A stretch of 22,260 nucleotides of DNA, taken from positions 1-22,260 of IMG/VR virus record IMGVR_UViG_3300006737_000252; one strand, written 5' to 3'. The notes beneath the pieces were generated by a model, which did not search any database, was not told where the DNA came from, and was given only the letters and a program-made list of their open reading frames with translations. The stretch's first letter is position 1, and every line of letters starts with the position of its first letter. The translations under genes were made by a program, and so were the position numbers. The stretch is from a virus. Shown one piece after another: positions 7,807 through 14,092 of this stretch.

Positions 7807-9225
7807 TTAAACTATTGATATATCAGGCCCTAACCTGCCTTTTGTGTGCCATTTTGATGTTTCTGTGTCTGCGTGTCTTAGGCTCATAGTTGCATATCTA
7901 GTAGCCGACATTAAATCGTCTTTTAATTTTACTAATTTACCATCTTTACGATGATACATACGAAACTCTCCAAACCAATCGTATAGAGTATTAAAAACCT
8001 TAAATCTTCCTGTTTCCATTCGATTCAACATTTCCATTAATCCGGGTTCTACCGAGTTTCCTCCCTTATTTTCTCCCAATGCAGGTGGATTTTCAAAATG
8101 AAAAGGCATCATATTGACTCTAGCTTCCCTATATTGCTCTGCTAGTGTCTTGCCCGAGCCTTTATCATGTTGATATCCGTCATGTGGCCATACTATTGGG
8201 ATATAATGACTCCCCTCTCTTTCGTTTATATGACTTGCGTGATAACTAGGTATTTGTTTACTCATGCTATAACAGTCATAAACGTAGACAATATCCTCGT
8301 CTCTGTCCCAAGCCAACCAAGCTACTGCTGTAGGGTGGTCATAACCAAAGTCTAGTCCTGCGATTCTAGCGAAATGCTCTGGTATAGTGAAGGGTTCACA
8401 AGCTAGACTCTCCTCTAGGATAGGGAAAACGAGTCCACTACCTATTGTTGGAATCCCTTTAGACCTCATTTCTCTCTCATGTGGAGGTAATGCTGCCAAA
8501 ATCTGTTCTTTCATGTCTTCTGTTAGATGACTAGCGTCTTCCCAACCTGCCGATATTAAAGCCTGTTTGGGTCTTAATTCTGTTGTAAAATTCTGTACTA
8601 CCTCTGTCATGCCTGATTCAGGGGTAAATGTCATGTAAACCTGCCCTTGTCTGTCTAGGGTACGAGTAATACATTGTGAATAGATATCCTGTGCTGGTTC
8701 TTCGTCTAACCACACCAAATCTATAGACTCCCCCATAAATTTTTCAGCACCCATTTCATAGGCTTTAAAGGCTACTCTTGACCAACCACCCGATGAATGT
8801 TTAACCAATACGGAGGAATGTGCGTTTGGTACACCGGGTTTTCTAGTCGTTTCGCCAATTAAGTGCTTTGGTATGCTACCTTTACCCTTATCTCTAGGAT
8901 TATCAGGTTGCCCAAATAACTCGCTTTGGCAGATATCTCTTGTGGTTTCATTGGACGCACCACAAACCCAAGCCCGAATGGGCTTTAAAAATTTTTTTCC
9001 TACCCACCAATCAGGGTATAATCCCGTCAAATGTATTGCCATTTCCATAGCACCCACATAACTCTTACCTACCCTATTCGCTGCCATAAGCAATCTTTGA
9101 TTAGCTTCTGCTCCAGCTTCGTGGAAACTCTTTTGAAATTTATAAGGTTTATAGTAATTAAGCCTGTTTTCTTCGTGCCGTTTCTTTAGCGTGGTGATTA
9201 TTTCTTGTATTTTCTCTTGGCTCAT
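7807..9225 (-). CDS. terL: Terminase large subunit
   Basis: 472 aa packaging motor. Walker A is AANRVGKS (residues 48-55), Walker B is IDLVWLDEE (168-176) and the C-terminal nuclease shows LDFGYDHPTAVAWL with Asp292 and the late DDLMSA pair (Asp436-437), matching the RNase H-like terminase nuclease. It cuts concatemers and translocates DNA through the portal encoded next. It begins the late block after a non-coding spacer holding a TTGATA-17-TTATAT promoter. No Shine-Dalgarno stands out before the ATG. The small subunit is not adjacent: it lies about 12 kb away. Confidence 0.95.
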   Translation of the reverse strand: MSQEKIQEIITTLKKRHEENRLNYYKPYKFQKSFHEAGAEANQRLLMAANRVGKSYVGAMEMAIHLTGLYPDWWVGKKFLKPIRAWVCGASNETTRDICQSELFGQPDNPRDKGKGSIPKHLIGETTRKPGVPNAHSSVLVKHSSGGWSRVAFKAYEMGAEKFMGESIDLVWLDEEPAQDIYSQCITRTLDRQGQVYMTFTPESGMTEVVQNFTTELRPKQALISAGWEDASHLTEDMKEQILAALPPHEREMRSKGIPTIGSGLVFPILEESLACEPFTIPEHFARIAGLDFGYDHPTAVAWLAWDRDEDIVYVYDCYSMSKQIPSYHASHINEREGSHYIPIVWPHDGYQHDKGSGKTLAEQYREARVNMMPFHFENPPALGENKGGNSVEPGLMEMLNRMETGRFKVFNTLYDWFGEFRMYHRKDGKLVKLKDDLMSATRYATMSLRHADTETSKWHTKGRLGPDISIV

Positions 9226-9252
9226 ATTTTATGCACACTAATCCACTTCTAA

Positions 9253-9281
9253 ATATAACACTTTTTTTTGCATCATATCAA
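9253..9281 (-). promoter_or_regulatory. Predicted promoter of the late (terminase) operon
   Basis: On the minus strand TTGATA (9276-9281) and TTATAT (9253-9258) are 17 bp apart, upstream of the terminase ATG at 9225. No TGTTAACA site lies next to it, unlike several early promoters, which fits separate late control. Confidence 0.5.
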
Positions 9282-9502
9282 GTTTTTTTATAACAATATT
9301 AGTAGATGCTTATGGTCTTATATTTCCCACCATAGCGTGAAGTGAACGAAGGTGTTTGTGTTTATGTATTAGAGGGGGTGAGGGTGTAATTGATATCTAG
9401 GAATTGTAATCATGGAATAATTTTTGGTTATTGTTTAATTGTTTTTTTATTCTGCAAGATTTATTTCAAGGTAAAGTGCGTGGCTATAAACTATTCATTC
9501 AC

Positions 9503-9529
9503 TACGTATTTAAATCTTACGTGTTAACA
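9503..9529 (+). promoter_or_regulatory. TGTTAACA operator-like site, copy 1
   Basis: TTTAAA (9509-9514), a 7-bp gap, then TGTTAACA (9522-9529). The preceding TACG is shared with copy 2, making a 27-position direct repeat with few differences. Confidence 0.6.
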
Positions 9530-9648
9530 ATCTAATTATAATTCATTAATGTTTTATAGTTATATCTGTCTAAAGAATAAGTAATAAAAGGTTTTCTGCG
9601 ACTTATGAATCTTTATCTTTTTATTAGACCACTACAATGAAAACTTGA

Positions 9649-9675
9649 TACGTATTTAAATATTAAATGTTAACA
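9649..9675 (+). promoter_or_regulatory. TGTTAACA operator-like site, copy 2
   Basis: TTTAAA (9655-9660), 7 bp, TGTTAACA (9668-9675), then C. It lies between the end of the protease operon and the late promoter, just beyond the terminator. Confidence 0.6.
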
Positions 9676-9690
9676 CGTTAAATTTAAAAC

Positions 9691-9724
9691 AAAAAAAAAG
9701 AGCATTAAATTAATAATGCTCTTT
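9691..9724 (-). terminator. Rho-independent terminator of the protease operon
   Basis: AAAGAGCATTA (9697-9707) pairs perfectly over 11 bp with TAATGCTCTTT (9714-9724) around a 6-base loop. On the minus strand the stem is followed by a run of nine T, a strong terminator directly after the SprT-like gene. It closes leftward early transcription before the late block. Confidence 0.9.
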
Positions 9725-9740
9725 AGTTTTCCGTTATGTA

Positions 9741-10829
9741 TTATTTGTTAAACGGATTAGGCTCTAATGGTTTTTGTGGTTTTGTTGTTTCAACCATTTC
9801 AGTAGAGTCTTCATTTTCGTAATCTGTCCCTGCGTGATTACATTCCCATTTAACATTTGTATGCTTTGCGTTTTGATTAGTCACTGAGAATCTGCTTCCA
9901 CAAGTTTCGCATTTGTAGGTTTTTGTTTTACAAATTCTTTTCTTGCTTTCCCAATTCCATTCAGTGAATAACCATTTCTTGCCCTCTTTGATAACATCTT
10001 TAAACATGATATCAAACTCGTCATTTGGTTTTGTGCTAGTAAAATCTTTACCCGACTTACCACCAATACCATCAAGACCAACGGCTTTCGCAATTCTCTT
10101 GAACTCTTTTCCGTGTGAGCTTTTGCAATTATCTGTCGCATGAACTAACTCATGAATAAGAACTTCTAAAAAATCATAAAAGTTTTTTACTGACCATTTA
10201 AGTTTTTTCTTTTCTTCATCATGATAAAGAGTATCAATATTTATATGTATCTGCGTCATTTTTTTGTTTTGCCTGTCGCATGATTTAGTATAACAATTTC
10301 CGAGAACTTTTGATTTTCCTCTGCTTGATATATGAGATAAAGAAACATTTATATCAGACGGATTAAAAGTATCTGTTGATTTATCTAAAAATGTTTTTGC
10401 TATCATTGGGAGAATCTTATCTATTATTTTTTGTCTAATAATATGTTCAGATTCTTTCACTTTAGATTTTGATATTTCTCTTTCTTTGTTGTTTTCTATA
10501 TTATGATATTTTCTAACGTATTTAGTAATTAAAATATCATCTTTTCTATGTTGAGGATAATCTTTATTAATATAAAATTTATCCCCGAACTGTCCGAAGA
10601 ATTTAGCAAGATTATATTTGCCGTCTTCTTCTAAATGTGCAAGAAAATCATTAACAAGATTCATATCAATTCTCTTATTAAGAAATTTTTTGAACTTGTC
10701 ATTTTCTCCTGCGATTGATTGAATTATGTTTAACCCTTTAACTCTCGGCTTATTAGACGGATTGTTAAAAGGAGCATAATTTTTATAATCGCTTTTTCTT
10801 TCTGTTTTTTTTCTTGTTGCCGTTTTCAT
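9741..10829 (-). CDS. SprT-like zinc metalloprotease with C-terminal zinc ribbon
   Basis: 362 aa. The active site is LIHELVHATDN (HELVH at 226-230, third ligand probably His239 in SSHGKEF), the SprT/Spartan pattern. The C-terminal part has CETC (307-310) and Cys330/His332, forming a zinc ribbon as in SprT. The first 120 residues are basic and unassigned. SprT-like enzymes cleave DNA-bound proteins; phage versions are common in pelagiphages but their targets are unknown. The gene is second in a leftward early operon. Its leader has a 9-bp hairpin whose second arm can also pair with the ribosome binding site. Confidence 0.85.
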   Translation of the reverse strand: MKTATRKKTERKSDYKNYAPFNNPSNKPRVKGLNIIQSIAGENDKFKKFLNKRIDMNLVNDFLAHLEEDGKYNLAKFFGQFGDKFYINKDYPQHRKDDILITKYVRKYHNIENNKEREISKSKVKESEHIIRQKIIDKILPMIAKTFLDKSTDTFNPSDINVSLSHISSRGKSKVLGNCYTKSCDRQNKKMTQIHINIDTLYHDEEKKKLKWSVKNFYDFLEVLIHELVHATDNCKSSHGKEFKRIAKAVGLDGIGGKSGKDFTSTKPNDEFDIMFKDVIKEGKKWLFTEWNWESKKRICKTKTYKCETCGSRFSVTNQNAKHTNVKWECNHAGTDYENEDSTEMVETTKPQKPLEPNPFNK

Positions 10830-10836
10830 TTTGTCT

Positions 10837-10871
10837 TCTCCTGTTATGAGAGGAGATTTATTTCTCCTCTC
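10837..10871 (-). promoter_or_regulatory. Leader hairpin with possible Shine-Dalgarno switch
   Basis: GAGAGGAGA (10848-10856) pairs perfectly with TCTCCTCTC (10863-10871). On the mRNA (minus strand) the order is GAGAGGAGA, loop, TCTCCTCTC, then the ribosome binding site AGGAGA (complement of 10837-10842). The middle arm can pair with either flank, so folding could hide or free the binding site of the protease gene. There is no T run, so it is not a terminator. Confidence 0.55.
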
Positions 10872-10885
10872 GGTTTATTGTTGCC

Positions 10886-11188
10886 TTATGCGACTTTTTG
10901 TTTTGCTTCCTGCCACCTAATGTATGCTCTGTCATGACGAGAAATGATTGCTTCTTTTTCTGCTATAACATTTTCTAATGTACACTTGTTAAGTAAAGCG
11001 ATACCATAATTTTCATATAGCTCCACACTTACTAACCTTGTATCCCAAAAAAGATAGGTAGAAAATGTTTTTTCTTCATCTGTCTGTACATCTTTATTAT
11101 CAATATTATTTCTACAATCATTATTAGTTCTTATTGTAAAAATAAGGTCATTGATAGTTTTTAGATGTTTTTTGTTTAATGTTTTCAT
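10886..11188 (-). CDS. Small early protein, 100 aa, unknown
   Basis: The protein begins MKTLNKKHLKTINDLIFTIR and is charged and mixed alpha/beta, with no recognised domain. A longer frame to 11218 would add MFHVKQEEKK, but those codons are the parS palindrome read as protein, and an AGGAAG eight bases before the 11188 ATG makes the shorter start better. It is first in the leftward operon driven by TTGATT-16-TATAAT (11255-11282) and precedes the SprT-like gene. Confidence 0.65.
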   Translation of the reverse strand: MKTLNKKHLKTINDLIFTIRTNNDCRNNIDNKDVQTDEEKTFSTYLFWDTRLVSVELYENYGIALLNKCTLENVIAEKEAIISRHDRAYIRWQEAKQKVA

Positions 11189-11201
11189 TTTTTTTTCTTC
11201 C

Positions 11202-11217
11202 TGTTTCACGTGAAACA
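11202..11217. promoter_or_regulatory. parS: Perfect chromosomal-type parS site
   Basis: TGTTTCACGTGAAACA is an exact 16-bp palindrome identical to the ParB-binding parS consensus of bacterial chromosomes (Bacillus, Caulobacter). It lies in the leader of the 100-aa early gene and beside the divergent control region. No parA or parB is recognised in the window, so any ParB would come from the host or from elsewhere in the phage genome. Confidence 0.85.
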
Positions 11218-11254
11218 TTTATTTACTGAATAAAATCACTTTATCCATATTTAA

Positions 11255-11282
11255 ATTATATCAAATTGGACGCTTTAATCAA
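11255..11282 (-). promoter_or_regulatory. Predicted leftward early promoter
   Basis: On the minus strand TTGATT (11277-11282), a 16-bp gap and a perfect TATAAT (11255-11260). A start near 11248 would put the parS in the 5' leader of the 100-aa gene. The TGTTAACA-type site at 11287-11307 is directly upstream. Confidence 0.65.
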
Positions 11283-11286
11283 CATA

Positions 11287-11307
11287 TTTAAAAAGAAAAT
11301 GTTAACT
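11287..11307 (+). promoter_or_regulatory. TGTTAACA-type site, copy 3
   Basis: TTTAAA (11287-11292), 7 bp, TGTTAACT (11300-11307). Its TTTAAA end abuts the -35 of the leftward promoter, a position suited to repression or activation. Confidence 0.55.
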
Positions 11308-11329
11308 ATTTTTATTTGAATACGGGTTT

Positions 11330-11349
11330 ATACTATATATATATAGTAT
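11330..11349. repeat. 20-bp perfect palindrome
   Basis: ATACTATATATATATAGTAT is self-complementary over all 20 bases, in the middle of the divergent region. AT alternation makes it easily melted or cruciform-prone; it might equally be a protein-binding dyad. Confidence 0.6.
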
Positions 11350-11393
11350 TGAATAATTTAAATATTGAAATTAAATTAAATAATGCTTGACTT

Positions 11394-11492
11394 TTGTAAA
11401 ACGTCAAAAATGAGCCGATAAGGAGCTTACAGAAGATAACAACCTTTAAGGTATAATCATACACGGGACATTGTAAAAACGTCAAAATGGGC
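11394..11492 (+). repeat. Two imperfect direct repeats in control region
   Basis: TTGTAAAACGTCAAAAATG (from 11394) and TTGTAAAAACGTCAAAATG (from 11471) start 77 bp apart and differ by an inserted or lost A. Each is followed downstream by CTTACAGA(A/G)GAT (11426 and 11521). The first also forms a TTGAC/GTCAA inverted repeat (11387-11407). Confidence 0.5.
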
Positions 11493-11620
11493 ATGATTTC
11501 GAGCCACGTAAAATCAATGACTTACAGAGGATTTTTATTTAGTAATATTTTAGAAAGTCAACTTTTATTTTATTTATATTTTACGTTTTACTATTTACTA
11601 TTATTTTAATCTATGCCGTG

Positions 11621-11641
11621 TTTAAAATTGAAATGTTAACA
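11621..11641 (+). promoter_or_regulatory. TGTTAACA operator-like site, copy 4
   Basis: TTTAAA (11621-11626), 7 bp, TGTTAACA (11634-11641), then C. No clear promoter follows within 40 bp. Confidence 0.6.
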
Positions 11642-11691
11642 CTAAAAATTTAATCACATGAGCAAGAACAATATCAAGAGCAAGTAATATG

Positions 11692-11712
11692 TTTAAAAAT
11701 TTTATGTTAACA
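11692..11712 (+). promoter_or_regulatory. TGTTAACA operator-like site, copy 5
   Basis: TTTAAA (11692-11697), 7 bp, TGTTAACA (11705-11712), then C and ATAAATCAT 8 bp further on. The latter tail is shared with copies at 12856 and 13434. Confidence 0.65.
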
Positions 11713-11748
11713 CTAAAAAAATAAATCATTATTATTATAAAATAAAAG

Positions 11749-11805
11749 TTTAAATTCTAACTAATTAATTGTAGAATTATATTAATGATTGAGTGATTCA
11801 ATCAT
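11749..11805 (+). promoter_or_regulatory. Predicted promoter and 5' hairpin of the 85-aa gene
   Basis: TAGAAT (11772-11777) with a poor TTTAAA -35 (11749-11754) at 17 bp. Seven bases after the -10 begins an 8-bp hairpin: ATGATTGA (11785-11792), loop GTGAT, TCAATCAT (11798-11805). The same loop and distance occur at the 12986 gene with a different stem. The -10 assignment rests partly on that match. Confidence 0.45.
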
Positions 11806-11829
11806 ACTAATTAAATAAAAGGTAAATAT

Positions 11830-12087
11830 ATGAATATTGAAAATTTAAAAGTATCTGAAAGAGGTAGTAATTATTTTGTATTATCGGATGATGATTGTTT
11901 ACGTCTTTATAGCTACGATTCATTAATAGCTATTAAGTTCTATGACGGGAAAACTTTTCTCGATAATAAAACATGGGATTACTCTTTAACAACAGGTAAG
12001 CATAGAAATGCTTTTCTAGGAGAAGATAAAAAAATCACATCGTACAAAATCAAAGAGGGTATATATCAACTAAAAGACTTGAATTAA
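11830..12087 (+). CDS. Early protein, 85 aa, unknown
   Basis: It starts MNIENLKVSERGSNYFVLSD and appears mainly beta, with alternating hydrophobic and polar residues (DCLRLYSYDSLIAIKFYDGK). It has no Cys and no motif I recognise. An AAAAGG before the ATG serves as a modest ribosome binding site. First gene of the rightward early group, behind a leader with a stem-loop at its predicted 5' end. A 6-bp inverted repeat (ACTTGA 12077, TCAAGT 12091) spans its stop and runs into the next TGTTAACA site. Confidence 0.65.
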   Translation: MNIENLKVSERGSNYFVLSDDDCLRLYSYDSLIAIKFYDGKTFLDNKTWDYSLTTGKHRNAFLGEDKKITSYKIKEGIYQLKDLN

Positions 12088-12103
12088 AAATCAAGTGTTA
12101 ACA
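12083..12103 (+). promoter_or_regulatory. TGTTAACA operator-like site, copy 6
   Basis: ATTAAA (12083-12088), 7 bp, TGTTAACA (12096-12103), overlapping the end of the 85-aa gene and about 50 bp before the next ATG. Confidence 0.55.
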
Positions 12104-12129
12104 ATTAAAAAATAAAGGAATCATTTAAC

Positions 12130-12143
12130 GGGCATGGAAGCCC
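12130..12143 (+). promoter_or_regulatory. Small leader hairpin before the 181-aa gene
   Basis: GGGC-ATGGAA-GCCC, a 4-bp GC stem in otherwise AT-rich leader, directly before the ribosome binding site AGAGGGAG of the gene at 12156. Confidence 0.4.
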
Positions 12144-12155
12144 AAGAGGGAGAAA

Positions 12156-12701
12156 ATGAAAAAACTAGAATTAACAACAACAAATCATCACGGGAGAAAC
12201 GTAAAACAACGTATTCAAAAAATTATTGATGACTATGAAAAATGCAGAAAAAAAATTAACCCCACTACGGGTAAAAATGCTCCTAGCATGACTTGGAATA
12301 CGGCAAAAAAATTATATAGAGAATTTGAAAATGCTAAATTATACGTTAACGATATATACCAAGTAATATATTATAATGAAAAAATGGTAGATGATATGAA
12401 ATATTCTTACGAAGAATTCAAGGGAAGAATTAGATATTTAAGCATAAAAAGGCATGACAGGGAAGCCATACAGGATTGGAGAGATTTGCAAGATATAAAA
12501 AATCAAATATGTGGAGAAGATTCGGAAGCGATACAATTATATCCAAATGAAAAAAGACTAGTAGATACGGCTAACCAATATCATCTCTGGGTATTCCCGA
12601 AAGACTATTTAATTCCTCTTGGTTTTGATGATAGGGTAGTAATAGAAGATGAGCTTGACGGAGAGGAAGAAACGGCAAAACAGAGGGCGAGAATTGATTA
12701 G
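12156..12701 (+). CDS. DUF7694-like early phage protein, 181 aa
   Basis: The C-terminal half, DWRDLQDIKNQICGEDSEAI then LYPNEKRLVDTANQYHLWVF and PLGF, matches a conserved phage family that I recognise as DUF7694, whose function is unknown. The N-terminal 90 residues are basic and helical and are not usual for the short family members. A strong binding site, GAGGGAG, precedes the ATG. Acidic C-terminal tail. The family assignment is from memory of the conserved LYP-ES/NE-RLVDT-NQYHLWV signature. Confidence 0.7.
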   Translation: MKKLELTTTNHHGRNVKQRIQKIIDDYEKCRKKINPTTGKNAPSMTWNTAKKLYREFENAKLYVNDIYQVIYYNEKMVDDMKYSYEEFKGRIRYLSIKRHDREAIQDWRDLQDIKNQICGEDSEAIQLYPNEKRLVDTANQYHLWVFPKDYLIPLGFDDRVVIEDELDGEEETAKQRARID

Positions 12702-12855
12702 CTGAAAAAATCGGCTCTTTGACAGCTTCATAATGCCTTTAAAATAAATATTGATGATGTATTACTCATGAAGATTATTTTGAGGGCAAAATCAAGGGCA
12801 AAATATCTATAAAAATCAATAACTTACAATGGTGTAATATATTAGCTGTCTAAAA

Positions 12856-12945
12856 TGTTAACACAATAAAAATAAATCATAATAAATGTTGACGTTATTG
12901 CAATAATTACTTATCATATCTGTAGTAGTTAAGTGATTTGACTAC
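12856..12945 (+). promoter_or_regulatory. Promoter with TGTTAACA site and 5' hairpin, 130-aa gene
   Basis: TGTTAACA (12856-12863, copy 7, without TTTAAA), then 24 bp after the GTTAACAC end comes TTGACG (12889-12894), 17 bp, TATCAT (12912-12917). Seven bases further an 8-bp hairpin begins: GTAGTTAA (12925-12932), loop GTGAT, TTGACTAC (12938-12945), with one G-U pair. This is one of the best promoter matches in the window. Confidence 0.65.
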
Positions 12946-12948
12946 ACA

Positions 12949-12969
12949 ATTAAAATGAGTGTGTTAACA
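12949..12969 (+). promoter_or_regulatory. TGTTAACA operator-like site, copy 8
   Basis: ATTAAA (12949-12954), 7 bp, TGTTAACA (12962-12969), full core GTGTTAACAC. It lies in the transcribed leader, 16 bp before the ATG at 12986, downstream of the predicted promoter, as a roadblock-type operator would. Confidence 0.55.
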
Positions 12970-12985
12970 CACTAGGATATGAAAA

Positions 12986-13378
12986 ATGTTAAAAGACGCA
13001 ACAAAAAATATATCAAGTAAGACATTATGTTTATCAAGAGATGAGATTATGGCAGACTTGATTGAGATGATTACTGTTGATAACCCAAGACTCAGTGAAG
13101 ATTCTGAGCTTGACGAAAGGTTTTTAACCTTGACGGCTTTGCGATTGTTAATTAAGGAATTGCAAACAAGCCAAGATAGAGTTTTAAAAACTTGTTCAGA
13201 CGAAAATGGCGAGTTAACAAAAATCATTAAGAGAGTAGATTTGAAACCTTTACTCCCACACGTTGAAGAAATGCAACGTGAAATATATAACGATATAAAA
13301 CATTCTACTTATTTAAAAGAAAGAATAGAGGGTAAAAATGTTTCTTTCCCTGAATTACAGGAAGAAGCAGTTATATAG
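12986..13378 (+). CDS. Early protein, 130 aa, unknown
   Basis: A mainly helical, acidic protein starting MLKDATKNISSKTLCLSRDE, with coiled-coil-prone segments around LTALRLLIKELQTSQDRVLK and LPHVEEMQREIYNDIKHS. No recognised domain. AGGA seven or eight bases before the ATG is the binding site; an overlapping ATG at 12979 leads only to a very short frame. Last of the rightward early group and followed by a strong terminator. Confidence 0.65.
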   Translation: MLKDATKNISSKTLCLSRDEIMADLIEMITVDNPRLSEDSELDERFLTLTALRLLIKELQTSQDRVLKTCSDENGELTKIIKRVDLKPLLPHVEEMQREIYNDIKHSTYLKERIEGKNVSFPELQEEAVI

Positions 13379-13387
13379 TTATAACAT

Positions 13388-13416
13388 AAAGGCAAGTTTA
13401 ACGACTTGCCTTTTTT
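13388..13416 (+). terminator. Rho-independent terminator
   Basis: AAAGGCAAGT (13388-13397) pairs with ACTTGCCTTT (13404-13413) around loop TTAACG, then a T run. It ends the rightward unit between convergent genes. Confidence 0.9.
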
Positions 13417-13420
13417 GTTG

Positions 13421-13441
13421 TTTTTAATAAAAGTGTTAACA
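13421..13441 (+). promoter_or_regulatory. TGTTAACA operator-like site, copy 9
   Basis: TTTTTA (13421-13426), 7 bp, TGTTAACA (13434-13441), then the ATAAATCAT tail (from 13450) that runs to the stop of the leftward gene. No promoter is seen, and it lies between convergent genes. Confidence 0.55.
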
Positions 13442-13454
13442 CAAAAAAAATAAA

Positions 13455-13760
13455 TCATTTTTCTGATTCTTTCATCTCATTTATTTTCTCGGGACAACCT
13501 GTCCCATACTTTGCTTTTATTCTTGCTATCTCTTGCTTTATCGCCATAAGCCATATGCAATCAGCAAGAGTACATAAATTGGTGTTATTTACGTTGTCTA
13601 AGTAGTGTCTATGAAGCAATCTAAGACCTTTTATGCCTATCTTAGTACACTTCTTTTGTATTTCATTGGCTCTAATCTCGGTATCAGAGTAATTGTTTCC
13701 CTCTGATACCTCTTTTTCTGAAGCCATAGTCATTATATCTCTGTCTGTATGTAGTTTCAT
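13455..13760 (-). CDS. Small early protein, 101 aa, unknown
   Basis: Helical and charged, starting MKLHTDRDIMTMASEKEVSE. A central segment, KIGIKGLRLLHRHYLDNVNN, is followed by LADCIWLMAIKQEIARIKAK. The ATG overlaps the end of the upstream 75-aa gene by four bases (13757-13760), so the two are coupled. No family recognised; last gene of its leftward run. Confidence 0.65.
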   Translation of the reverse strand: MKLHTDRDIMTMASEKEVSEGNNYSDTEIRANEIQKKCTKIGIKGLRLLHRHYLDNVNNTNLCTLADCIWLMAIKQEIARIKAKYGTGCPEKINEMKESEK

Positions 13761-13984
13761 TCTACGGCTTCTAAATGTTCTTCTTCCATAAAGACTACTA
13801 CTTGATAATTTCTTTTTGGCGACATTTTTTGTAGAGCATTTTTTAAGTCTATTACTTTGTCTTCATCTTCCCATGTTTCTGACGCATGAGTGTACATACT
13901 GTTTGTGCTGTACTCTGATGTATAGACGATGCCATATCTTAATGTTCTCTTTGGTTCTGTTTCTTGTTTTTTAAATATTTCCAT
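13757..13984 (-). CDS. Small early protein, 75 aa, unknown
   Basis: Starts MEIFKKQETEPKRTLRYGIV; the middle has an aromatic and Ser/Thr-rich stretch and the end is acidic (VVVFMEEEHLEAVE). An ideal AAGGAGAAACTT ribosome binding site precedes the ATG. Its own promoter, TTGATG-17-TATACT, lies upstream with a TGTTAACA site 24 bp behind it. No domain recognised. Confidence 0.65.
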   Translation of the reverse strand: MEIFKKQETEPKRTLRYGIVYTSEYSTNSMYTHASETWEDEDKVIDLKNALQKMSPKRNYQVVVFMEEEHLEAVE

Positions 13985-14015
13985 AAGTTTCTCCTTGTTT
14001 CAATTAATATAAATT

Positions 14016-14090
14016 AGTATAGCATTGTTATAGTATAACATCAAACTTTTTATATCTTTATTTTTAATGTGTTAACACAATAATTTTAAA
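14016..14090 (-). promoter_or_regulatory. Promoter with TGTTAACA site, copy 10
   Basis: On the minus strand: TTTAAA (14085-14090), 7 bp, TGTTAACA (14070-14077) with C, then 24 bp, TTGATG (14039-14044), 17 bp, TATACT (14016-14021). It drives the 75-aa and 101-aa genes. The site is two bases after the stop of the 110-aa gene. Confidence 0.7.
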
Positions 14091-14092
14091 TG

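Larger units (their letters stand above)
9226..9740. other. Non-coding spacer between early and late regions
   Basis: No convincing gene. From left to right it holds the predicted late promoter, a G-rich stretch around 9372-9388 (GAGGGGGTGAGGGTG), a segment GTGAAGTGAACGAAGG near 9340, two copies of the early-region TGTTAACA site in a longer direct repeat (9503 and 9649) and a terminator at 9697-9724. As the segment just upstream of the large terminase, it is a candidate for a packaging recognition site, but nothing in it proves that. Confidence 0.5.
11219..11829. other. AT-rich divergent control region
   Basis: No convincing gene. It holds the leftward promoter, three TGTTAACA-type sites (11300, 11634, 11705), a 20-bp perfect palindrome at 11330-11349, two imperfect direct repeats TTGTAAAACGTCAAAA (11394 and 11471), each followed by CTTACAGA(A/G)GAT, and the promoter and 5' hairpin of the rightward gene at 11830. 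The repeats, palindrome and extreme AT content also suit a replication origin, but this is not shown. Confidence 0.6.
12702..12985 (+). other. Leader and intergenic region before the 130-aa gene
   Basis: No gene. It holds an imperfect AGCTG/CAGCT inverted repeat just after the previous stop, a short direct repeat GGGCAAAAT (12784 and 12796), an ATCAATAACTTACA segment resembling one at 11508-11526, and the promoter and TGTTAACA sites described separately. Confidence 0.5.

Noticed and set aside
11189-11218. Ten-codon N-terminal extension MFHVKQEEKK of the 100-aa early protein
   Set aside because: These codons are mostly the parS palindrome, and a better ribosome binding site serves the ATG at 11188.
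12702-12740. Terminator after the 181-aa gene
   Set aside because: The AGCTG/CAGCT stem is only 5 bp with a large loop and no T run follows.
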